Positions 1 through 5,103 of a stretch of DNA of 7,426 bases are shown here, one piece after another (within the stretch, counting starts at the first letter, position 1; each line of letters opens with the position of its first letter). The position numbers and the translations under genes are program-made. The DNA is from Solirubrobacteraceae bacterium (GTDB lineage Bacteria; Actinomycetota; Thermoleophilia; Solirubrobacterales; Solirubrobacteraceae): contig JAUJME010000074.1 of the NCBI GenBank assembly GCA_030447005.1, forward strand, positions 1 through 7,426. Reading direction: 5' to 3'. The notes beneath the pieces are model-generated. The model saw nothing but the letters and a program-made list of their open reading frames with translations. It was not told where the DNA came from and made no database searches.

Positions 1-372
1 ATGGGGACGAGCGAGATCTACCGCGCGGTGCTCGCGGTCGACGAGGTGGTCGACGCGCTGGTGGTCGACGTCCCCCAGCCCGGCGAGGAGAGCTGGATGC
101 CGCTCTTCGTGGTGCTCCGCGACGGCGCCGAGCTCACCGACGACGTCATCGCCCGGATCCGCAGGCGCATCCGCGAGGACTGCTCGCCGCGCCACGTCCC
201 CAACGAGGTCTTCGCGATCGCCGAGGTCCCGCGCACCTTGTCCAACAAGGTGCTCGAGGTCCCGGTCAAGCGGATCCTCACCGGCACGCCGCCCGAGAAG
301 GCGGCCAGCGTCGACTCGCTCGCCAACCCGCGGGCGCTCGACTTCTTCGTCGAGCTCGCCGCGAGCCGCTAA
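1..372 (+). CDS. Acetoacetyl-CoA synthetase, C-terminal part (5'-truncated)
   Basis: These 123 residues are the C-terminal lid domain of an acetoacetate-CoA ligase of the ANL (acyl-CoA synthetase) superfamily, which activates acetoacetate with ATP and then transfers it to CoA in the cytoplasm. The order GTSEIYRAV (2-10), MPLFVVLRDG (33-42), SPRHVP (62-67), PRTLSNKVLEVPVK (77-90), GTPPEK (95-100) and a final NPRALDFFVEL block (109-119) is characteristic of this enzyme rather than of acetyl-CoA synthetase. Lys83 matches the A10 catalytic lysine used in adenylation; the usual SGK there reads SNK. Full-length family members are roughly 650 residues, so the adenylation core lies left of the window. 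The ATG at base 1 is an internal methionine, not the start. Its TAA stop overlaps the TAG of the opposing gene by 4 bases. Confidence 0.9.
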   Translation: MGTSEIYRAVLAVDEVVDALVVDVPQPGEESWMPLFVVLRDGAELTDDVIARIRRRIREDCSPRHVPNEVFAIAEVPRTLSNKVLEVPVKRILTGTPPEKAASVDSLANPRALDFFVELAASR

Positions 373-1523
373 GCGGTCTCGCGCTCGGCCTCGCGCGCCT
401 CGCGGCGCTCGGCGAGCTCCTCGTCGAGCGCGTCGATGAGCTCGAGCGCCGCCTCGTAGGCGGCCTCCATCGCCGCCGGGTCGACGTGCTCGGGCGTGTC
501 GGACGGCTGGCGCGAGCGCGGCGTGATCCCGCGTTCGAGGCACGCGAGGCGGGCGGTGGGCAGGCGCAGGCTGCGGGCGGCGCGCATGGCGGTCGGCCGG
601 CGCACGGGCGCGAGCGGAAGCTCGGCCGCCGCGGCCGCGCGGCGCAGCTGCGGGTGGCCCGTGGCCAGGACGGGCTCTCCGGCGCCGCAGGCGCCGATCT
701 CGAGGACGACGACCTCCTCCGAGGCGAGCTGCTCGCGCTTGAGGTGGGCGCGGACGGCGGCCGGCGGGACGGTCTCGCCGGCGCCCGCGAGCAGCAGGGA
801 GACCGAGAGCTCGCCGGGCGGCTCGGCGACGAGCTCGTCGTGGAGCGCGAGCGCGACCGCCGCCCCGCTGGCCGGGTCGGAGGCGCCGGCGGAGACCTCG
901 GAGAGCGCGATGTCGGCGGCCGCGGCGAAGGCGAGCAGCAGGACGACGGTCGGGACGAACTGCACCGCGCCGAGCCAGGCGGCGTCGAGGCCGGCGAGCC
1001 GCGCGCCCGCCGCCGCCGCGATCACCGCGACCGCGACGATCAGCCAGCCGAGCGGGCCGGGCCCGCGGCGCGGCCCGCGGGCGGCGAGGCGGCGCAAGGC
1101 GTCGCGGAAGATCAGCCCGCGTCGCGGCGCGTCGTAGCTCGCGCAGAGGATGAGCTCGACCACGTCGGGGTCCTCGCGCTCCGTGACGACGACCTGGGTC
1201 GCCCGCCGGCGGAACGGCAGCCGCAGCGGCGAGGTCCGGCCGCTCGCCTCGATCAGCAGCGAGAGCGCGACGGCGACGGCGATCCCCAGGCCGACCGCCG
1301 GCGCGGAGACGGAGACCACCGAGGCGACGATGGCCAGCGCGGCGTGCAGGAGCAGGGCGAGCGGCCACTGCGGGCGGATCCACACGGGCTCGACGTAGGC
1401 CTCGTGCTCGCGGCGGCCGAGCTCCTCGCGCAGCCACTCGGCCGCCCGGCGCTCGGCGTCCGTGCACGGGCCGCGGCGCTCGAAGGCGCACAGCGAGCGG
1501 ACGGTGTCGAGGAGCTCGGGCAC
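369..1523 (-). CDS. M28-family peptidase-like membrane protein, probably catalytically inactive
   Basis: The 384-residue product has an N-terminal helical region (1-50), two hydrophobic segments at about 52-72 and 74-92, a basic connector (RLPFRRRATQVVV, 101-113), two more hydrophobic segments at about 157-175 and 183-203, then a C-terminal M28-like region. M28 landmarks can be aligned: CASYD (127-131) stands where active enzymes have AHYD, GASDPASG (213-220) matches the bridging-aspartate motif, GAGE (247-250) the catalytic glutamate region, LEIG (274-277) the next acidic ligand, and SDTPEHVD (341-348) the DTPE-type end motif. The two metal-binding histidines appear to be Ser129 and Arg338, so zinc peptidase activity is doubtful. 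About 85 residues and two helices separate the first two motifs, against about a dozen in classical M28 enzymes. The start is GTG with no Shine-Dalgarno; it fits because the conserved N-terminal helix begins directly after it. The gene diverges from the amidase. A role as a membrane pseudoenzyme is inference. Confidence 0.72.
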   Translation of the reverse strand: MPELLDTVRSLCAFERRGPCTDAERRAAEWLREELGRREHEAYVEPVWIRPQWPLALLLHAALAIVASVVSVSAPAVGLGIAVAVALSLLIEASGRTSPLRLPFRRRATQVVVTEREDPDVVELILCASYDAPRRGLIFRDALRRLAARGPRRGPGPLGWLIVAVAVIAAAAGARLAGLDAAWLGAVQFVPTVVLLLAFAAAADIALSEVSAGASDPASGAAVALALHDELVAEPPGELSVSLLLAGAGETVPPAAVRAHLKREQLASEEVVVLEIGACGAGEPVLATGHPQLRRAAAAAELPLAPVRRPTAMRAARSLRLPTARLACLERGITPRSRQPSDTPEHVDPAAMEAAYEAALELIDALDEELAERREAREAERETA

Positions 1524-1545
1524 GCCGGGATGCTCGCACGGCGGG

Positions 1546-1551
1546 TAGGCT
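1546..1551 (+). promoter_or_regulatory. Putative -10 element of the amidase-phosphatase operon
   Basis: TAGGCT matches the actinobacterial TANNNT -10 pattern and ends 10 bases before the amidase ATG. This would put the transcription start about 3-4 bases before the ATG, giving an almost leaderless mRNA, in keeping with the absence of any purine-rich ribosome site. No convincing -35 is visible. The element lies in the 38-base gap (1524-1561) that also has to hold the promoter of the divergent M28-like gene, for which I see no clear -10. Confidence 0.45.
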
Positions 1552-1561
1552 CCGCGCCGCG

Positions 1562-2944
1562 ATGGACTCCGCCGACCTCGCCTACGCCGGCCTCGCGCGC
1601 CAGGCCGACCTCGTCGCCGCCGGCGACGTCTCCGCCCGCGAGCTCGTCGACGCGGTGCTCGAGCGGATCGAGCGGATCGACCCCGTCCTCAACGCCTACC
1701 GCGTCGTCTTCGCCGAGCGGGCCCGCCTGGAGGCCGACCAGGCCGACGCCCGCCGCCGCTCGGGCGGCGAACGGCCGCTGCTCGGCGTCCCCGTCGCGAT
1801 CAAGGACGACACGGACGTCGCCGGCGAGGTGACGACCATGGGCACCGACGCCCACGGGCCGCCCGCGGCCGCCGACGCCGAGGTCGTGCGCCGGCTGCGC
1901 GAGGCGGGCGCGATCGTGGTCGGCAAGACCCAGGTCCCCGAGCTCACGATCCTCCCCTTCACGGAGACCGGCACCTTCGGCAAGACCCGCAACCCGTGGG
2001 ATCTCCAGCGGACGCCCGGCGGCTCGAGCGGCGGCAGCGGCGCGGCGGTGGCCGCCGGCCTGGCGGGCGCCGCGCTGGGCTCCGACGGTGCGGGCTCGAT
2101 CCGCATCCCCGCCGGCTGCTGCGGGCTCTTCGGCCTCAAGCCCCAGCGCGACCGCATCCCGATGGCCCCGATCCGCGAGGGCTGGCACGGGCTGAGCGTC
2201 CTCGGGCCGCTCACCCGGACGGTCGAGGACTCCGCGCGCTTCTACGACGCCGTCAAGGACGGCGGGCCGTCGTTCGTCGAGGCCGCCGCCCGTCCGCCGG
2301 GCCGGCTGCGGATCGCCGTCTCGACCAAGGTCCCGCCGCCCATCGCGGTCAAGGTCTCCGCCGAGCAGCGCGGCGCGGTCGAGGAGACCGCGCAGCTGCT
2401 GCGCTCCCTCGGCCACGACGTCGTCGAGCGCGACCCGGACTACGGGACGGCCTTCCTCGGCGTGCTCGCGCGCTACCTGCGCGGGATCTCCGACGCCGCC
2501 GCCGCGATGCCGCACCCCGAGCGGCTCGCCCGTCGCACGCGCGGCTACGTGCAGCTCGGCCGGATGGTCCCCGCCCCGCTGCTCGCGAGGGCACGGGCCG
2601 CGGAGGCGGGCGACCGCGAGCGCCTCAACCGGATCTTCGCCGACGGGTTCGACGTGCTGCTCACGCCCGTCTTCACGCGCGAGCAGCTGCGCATCGGCGA
2701 GTACGAGGGCCGCGGCGCGCAGTGGACGCTCAACGGCACCGGCCGCTGGGTCCCGCACCTCGGGATCTTCAACCACACGGGCCAGCCGGCGGCCGCCGTC
2801 CCGGCCGGCTTCACGCCGGGCGGCCTCCCGCTCTCCGTCCAGCTCGCCGGCCGCCCGGACGACGAGCCGACGCTGCTCTCGCTCGCCGCGCAGATCGAGG
2901 CGGAGCGCCCGTGGGCGGACCGCCGCCCGCCGCACGCCCCGTGA
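1562..2944 (+). CDS. Amidase (amidase signature family)
   Basis: This 460-residue cytoplasmic hydrolase of the amidase signature family cleaves a carboxylic amide to acid plus ammonia or amine. The Ser-cisSer-Lys triad is intact: Lys81 in GVPVAIKDD (75-83), Ser155 in PGGSSGGSGAAVA (152-164) and nucleophile Ser179 in GSDGAGSIRIPAG (173-185). The 74- and 24-residue spacings match those of characterised members. The nucleophile motif reads GAGS where many members have GGS. Length is normal. No gatB- or gatC-like gene is nearby, so the GatA subunit of the tRNA amidotransferase is unlikely; the substrate cannot be predicted. The ATG is chosen because an N-terminal helix typical of the family follows at once and TAGGCT lies just upstream. 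The stop overlaps the next gene's start (GTGA), so both are probably translated together. Confidence 0.93.
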   Translation: MDSADLAYAGLARQADLVAAGDVSARELVDAVLERIERIDPVLNAYRVVFAERARLEADQADARRRSGGERPLLGVPVAIKDDTDVAGEVTTMGTDAHGPPAAADAEVVRRLREAGAIVVGKTQVPELTILPFTETGTFGKTRNPWDLQRTPGGSSGGSGAAVAAGLAGAALGSDGAGSIRIPAGCCGLFGLKPQRDRIPMAPIREGWHGLSVLGPLTRTVEDSARFYDAVKDGGPSFVEAAARPPGRLRIAVSTKVPPPIAVKVSAEQRGAVEETAQLLRSLGHDVVERDPDYGTAFLGVLARYLRGISDAAAAMPHPERLARRTRGYVQLGRMVPAPLLARARAAEAGDRERLNRIFADGFDVLLTPVFTREQLRIGEYEGRGAQWTLNGTGRWVPHLGIFNHTGQPAAAVPAGFTPGGLPLSVQLAGRPDDEPTLLSLAAQIEAERPWADRRPPHAP

Positions 2945-3714
2945 GCGCCGATCCGGCGGTCCTGCTCGCGCTCGCCGACTCCCTGTCGCGCGAGGCGGGC
3001 GCCCTCCTGCTCGAGCACGCCGCCGCCGGCCGGCGCGGCGTGGCGTCGAAGTCGACGCCGACCGACCTCGTCTCGGAGGCCGACCTCGCGACGGAGCGGC
3101 TCCTGCGCGAGCGGCTCGCGGCGGCGCGGCCCGGTGACGCGATCATGGGGGAGGAGGGCGACGACGTCCCCGGCACCTCCGGGCTGCGGTGGGTCCTCGA
3201 CCCGCTCGACGGCACGGTCAACTTCCTGTTCGGGATCCCGCAGTGGGCGGTCAGCGTCGCGGTCGAGGACGCCGAGGGCGTGATCGCCGGCGTGGTCTTC
3301 GACCCGCCGCGCGGCGAGCTGTGGGCGGCGTCGCGGGGCGGCGAGGCGACGCTCGACGGCCAGCCCGTCACGCCGTCGGTGCGCGAGGAGCTCTCGACCG
3401 CGCTCGTGGCGACCGGCTTCGGCTACGACGCCGCGGTCCGCGAGGTCCAGGCCGCGGTGGCCGCGCGGCTGCTCCCGCGGGTCCGCGACATCCGCCGGCT
3501 CGGCAGCGCCGCCCTCGACCTCGTGTGGACGGCCGCCGGCCGCTACGACGCCTACTACGAGCGCGGCGTCCAGCACTGGGACGTCGCGGCCGGCCGCCTC
3601 ATCTGCGAGCGCGCCGGCCTGGCCGTCCGCGAGCTCGACCCCGCACCGCCCGCCGCCGGCGGCCTCCTCGTCGCGCCACCCGCGCTGCTCGAGCCGCTGG
3701 CGGAGCTGCTGTGA
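2941..3714 (+). CDS. Inositol monophosphatase family phosphatase
   Basis: The 257-residue product belongs to the lithium-sensitive, Mg2+-dependent sugar-phosphatase fold. Metal ligands are in place: Asp42 and Glu46 in TDLVSEAD (41-48), the GEEGD motif (70-74) with Glu71/Glu72, DPLDGT (87-92) with Asp87 and Asp90, and WDVAAG (213-218) with Asp214. Length is typical. Family members dephosphorylate inositol phosphate, histidinol phosphate, fructose bisphosphate or related compounds; the sequence alone does not separate these, so no symbol is given. The GTG start at 2941 overlaps the amidase TGA (GTGA) and has no Shine-Dalgarno, which points to translational coupling. An upstream in-frame extension exists but lies wholly inside the amidase gene and encodes arginine-rich shadow sequence. 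A functional link to the amidase is not evident beyond shared expression. Confidence 0.93.
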   Translation: MSADPAVLLALADSLSREAGALLLEHAAAGRRGVASKSTPTDLVSEADLATERLLRERLAAARPGDAIMGEEGDDVPGTSGLRWVLDPLDGTVNFLFGIPQWAVSVAVEDAEGVIAGVVFDPPRGELWAASRGGEATLDGQPVTPSVREELSTALVATGFGYDAAVREVQAAVAARLLPRVRDIRRLGSAALDLVWTAAGRYDAYYERGVQHWDVAAGRLICERAGLAVRELDPAPPAAGGLLVAPPALLEPLAELL

Positions 3715-3742
3715 CGTCGCGCACGGAGTAGGTGGCCCTAAG

Positions 3743-3757
3743 TACCCCTTGGGGGTA
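3743..3757. promoter_or_regulatory. Inverted repeat resembling a CsoR-type metal-sensor operator
   Basis: TACCCC-TTG-GGGGTA is a perfect inverted repeat with 6-base arms and a 3-base centre, ending 10 bases before the methyltransferase ATG. G-tract palindromes flanked by TA are the known style of operators bound by CsoR/RcnR (DUF156) repressors that sense Cu(I) and other signals. The right arm overlaps the proposed -10 element, so a bound repressor would block RNA polymerase. No repressor gene lies in the window. The assignment rests on resemblance only. Confidence 0.45.
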
Positions 3758-3761
3758 TCGT
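3756..3761 (+). promoter_or_regulatory. Putative -10 element giving a leaderless methyltransferase mRNA
   Basis: TATCGT fits TANNNT and lies 6 bases before the ATG at 3768, the spacing expected when transcription starts on the A of the start codon. No Shine-Dalgarno precedes that ATG, which agrees with leaderless translation. No good -35 is seen near 3733-3738. An overlapping reading is GGGTAT (3753-3758), the -10 form used by sigma-B/sigma-F-type factors, again without a matching -35 GTTT. Confidence 0.42.
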
Positions 3762-3767
3762 CACGGC

Positions 3768-4388
3768 ATGACGAACCGCATCCCTCTGGCGGCCGCCGCG
3801 CTGGCCGCCGCCGGCGCCGCATGGTGGCGCACCCATCCGACGGCCTGCCCCTACGCCGCCCGCTTCTCGCTCGACCTCCTGCGTCCCGGGCTCGGCCGCC
3901 GGCGGCTCGCGGAGGTCCTCGAGCCCCGCCCGGGCGAGCGGATCCTCGAGGTGGGGCCCGGCACCGCCCACTACACCCTCGACGTCGCCGCCGCGATCGC
4001 CCCCGGCGGCGGGCGCCTCGACGCCTACGACCTCCAGCCCGAGATGCTCGCCACCGTCGAGCGCCGCGCGGGGGAGGCGGGCATCACCAACGTCGTCTGT
4101 GAGCAGGGGGACGCGCGCTCGCTGCCCTATGCCGACGAGAGCTTCGACGCCGTCTTCATGGTCACCGTCCTGGGCGAGATCCCCGACCAGGACGCGGCCC
4201 TGCGGCAGGTGCGGCGGGTGCTGCGCCCGGGCGGCCGCGCCGTCTTCGGCGAGATCGTCCTCGACCCGCACGTCGTCACCACGGGTGCCCTGCGGCGCCG
4301 GGGCGAGGCGGCGGGGCTGCGCTTCGTCGCGCGGCACGGCACACCGGCCGCGTTCTTCGCCCGGCTCGAGCGGTCCGCCGCCGACTGA
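3768..4388 (+). CDS. SAM-dependent class I methyltransferase with hydrophobic N-terminus
   Basis: The 206-residue product is a Rossmann-fold methyltransferase of the UbiE/type-11 style. Motif I is ILEVGPGTAHY (59-69), which binds the methionine part of SAM; DAYDLQPEM (85-93) supplies the acidic residue (Asp88) for the ribose; GDARSLP (114-120) contacts adenine; VLRPGG (151-156) is the usual motif after strand 5. Residues 5-20 (alanine-rich, ending in WW) form a hydrophobic stretch that could be a short membrane anchor. A THPTACPYAARF segment (22-33) follows, with Cys27 close to the membrane side. The ATG at 3768 is preferred to the GTG at 3732 because the latter would put the inverted repeat and promoter inside the coding region. 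The substrate is unknown. If the upstream palindrome is a metal-sensor site, the enzyme may belong to a metal or redox stress response; that is inference. Confidence 0.85.
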   Translation: MTNRIPLAAAALAAAGAAWWRTHPTACPYAARFSLDLLRPGLGRRRLAEVLEPRPGERILEVGPGTAHYTLDVAAAIAPGGGRLDAYDLQPEMLATVERRAGEAGITNVVCEQGDARSLPYADESFDAVFMVTVLGEIPDQDAALRQVRRVLRPGGRAVFGEIVLDPHVVTTGALRRRGEAAGLRFVARHGTPAAFFARLERSAAD

Positions 4389-4402
4389 CCGGCGGGCGGC
4401 GT

Positions 4403-4408
4403 GGGTAT
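4403..4408 (+). promoter_or_regulatory. GGGTAT element, possible alternative-sigma -10
   Basis: GGGTAT is the -10 consensus of the sigma-B/sigma-F group in Gram-positive bacteria. It sits 40 bases before the ATG of the small membrane protein, a workable distance for a promoter with a short leader. The same hexamer occurs in the methyltransferase upstream gap and I found it nowhere else on this strand. No GTTT-like -35 is present at the proper distance, so the call is weak. Confidence 0.25.
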
Positions 4409-4428
4409 CCCGTCGCCACCCCCAGTCC

Positions 4429-4443
4429 CCTCCGAAAGGGAGG
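4429..4443 (+). promoter_or_regulatory. Shine-Dalgarno inside a short hairpin
   Basis: AGGGAGG (4437-4443) lies 5 bases before the ATG at 4449, a strong ribosome site that fixes this start over the in-frame GTG at 4401. Its GGAGG can pair perfectly with CCTCC (4429-4433) across a GAAAG loop, so the ribosome site may be partly masked in the mRNA. In GC-rich DNA such pairing can arise by chance. Confidence 0.55.
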
Positions 4444-4448
4444 CTCAC

Positions 4449-4691
4449 ATGGTCATCGGCGCCGTCATCGCGTTCTGTGTCCTGCTGCTCGTCCTGGCGT
4501 TCGTGTTCCCGCGCCTGTCCCGCCATCCCGAGCGCGCCGGCCAGGGCATCCTCGGCTTCGGCCGCCGCGGTGCGGGCAAGGCGCCCGGCAAGGCCGGCCA
4601 CCTCGCGTCCAAGCCGTTCTCGAGCGCCCAGAAGGCCGTCTCCAAGAGCGGCTCGGCCGGGCGCCGCGGCCGCGGCAAGCTCCCCCTCTAG
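4449..4691 (+). CDS. Small single-pass membrane protein with lysine/arginine-rich tail
   Basis: The 80-residue product starts with a clear hydrophobic helix (about residues 2-20: VIGAVIAFCVLLLVLAFVF) followed by a flexible, strongly basic region rich in Gly, Lys, Ser and Arg. That tail carries GKAPGKAG, SKPFSSAQKAVSKSG and GRRGRGK stretches and has only one acidic residue (Glu28). Short N-terminus then basic tail suggests the N-terminus faces out and the tail lies in the cytoplasm, where it could touch nucleic acid or phospholipid head groups; this is inference. I do not recognise a characterised family, although similar short proteins seem familiar from Thermoleophilia. The start is set by a strong Shine-Dalgarno. 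It lies 60 bases after the methyltransferase, so it may share that transcript. Its TAG overlaps the opposing gene's TAG (CTAG). Confidence 0.8.
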   Translation: MVIGAVIAFCVLLLVLAFVFPRLSRHPERAGQGILGFGRRGAGKAPGKAGHLASKPFSSAQKAVSKSGSAGRRGRGKLPL

Positions 4692-5086
4692 CCCGGTGCG
4701 TTGTGGGTGACCTTCTCCGGGGCGATCCGGATGGTCACCCGCTGCTCGCCCGGCTGGCGGAATGGGTACTCGTCGACCCCCATGTACTTCTTGGCGAGCG
4801 AGTCGATGACCGCGTCGCCGTCCTCGTGGGAGCGCTCGGTCACCCGCCCGGTGATCTGGACGTACTCGTAGGGGTTCTCCATGTTCATGACGGTGACCGT
4901 CGTGCGGGGGTCGCGCTCGAGGTGCTTCGGCCACACGCGGCCCTCGGCGGAGTTGACGACGACGTGCTCGCCGTCCGTGTGCACCCAGACGGGGATCACG
5001 TACGGCGTGCCGTCCTTCTTGATCGTCGCCACGTGGGCGAAGTTCTTCGCCTCGAGCAGGGCGCGGACGGGGGGGTCGAGCGGCAT
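4688..5086 (-). CDS. PPOX-class split-barrel oxidoreductase, probably F420- or FMN-dependent
   Basis: The 132-residue protein has the pyridoxamine-5'-phosphate-oxidase-like split-barrel fold. Recognisable blocks are FAHVATIKKDGTPYVIPVWV (16-35), the ligand-contacting EGRVWPKHLERDPRTTVTV (48-66), NPYEYVQITGRVTE (71-84) and a C-terminal strand RVTIRIAPEKV (116-126). This order matches the short F420-dependent members of the class in actinobacteria, which move hydride between deazaflavin F420 and small molecules; FMN use cannot be excluded. Family members work as homodimers in the cytoplasm. The frame stays open upstream, but the ATG at 5086 is chosen because it has a GGAGG site 8 bases away and the family N-terminus begins there. 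It starts 17 bases after the DUF455 gene ends, so it is the third gene of that operon and could supply or remove electrons for the same pathway (inference). Confidence 0.88.
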   Translation of the reverse strand: MPLDPPVRALLEAKNFAHVATIKKDGTPYVIPVWVHTDGEHVVVNSAEGRVWPKHLERDPRTTVTVMNMENPYEYVQITGRVTERSHEDGDAVIDSLAKKYMGVDEYPFRQPGEQRVTIRIAPEKVTHNAPG

Positions 5087-5087
5087 G

Positions 5088-5100
5088 CGGAGAGCCTCCG
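5088..5100 (-). promoter_or_regulatory. Ribosome binding site of the PPOX gene, in a 5-bp hairpin
   Basis: Read on the minus strand this is CGGAGGCTCTCCG. GGAGG (5099 down to 5095) is the Shine-Dalgarno, 8 bases from the ATG. The CGGAG and CTCCG arms can pair over a GCT loop. The site fills most of the 17-base gap after the DUF455 stop, so ribosomes finishing that gene would open it. Confidence 0.5.
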
Positions 5101-5103
5101 TGG

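Noticed and set aside
1060..1083. GC-only repeat (CCCGCGGCGCGGCCCGCGG) inside the M28-like gene
   Set aside because: It encodes a Pro/Arg/Gly linker between membrane segments and looks like low-complexity coding sequence rather than a functional repeat.
486..1832. 448-codon open frame on the + strand opposite the M28-like gene
   Set aside because: The translation is dominated by Arg, Gly, Ala and Asp with no recognisable motif, and the frame runs through the amidase start. It mirrors the third-position GC of the true gene.
1253..2935. 560-codon minus-strand open frame opposite the amidase
   Set aside because: Low-complexity Arg/Ala/Gly-rich translation. The opposite strand holds an amidase with an intact catalytic triad, so this is an antisense shadow.
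1562..2944. Amidase as GatA subunit of the Glu-tRNA(Gln) amidotransferase
   Set aside because: No gatB or gatC gene adjoins it and the following gene is an unrelated phosphatase; the shared signature is common to the whole amidase family.
3732..3767. GTG at 3732 as methyltransferase start, adding 12 residues
   Set aside because: It would place the perfect inverted repeat and the -10 element inside the coding region, has no ribosome site at a good distance, and adds residues unlike a family N-terminus.
4663..4676. 14-base perfect palindrome GCCGCGGCCGCGGC just before the end of the small membrane protein gene, considered as a terminator
   Set aside because: It has no loop and no following T-run, and it encodes the Arg/Gly-rich tail; best explained by base composition.
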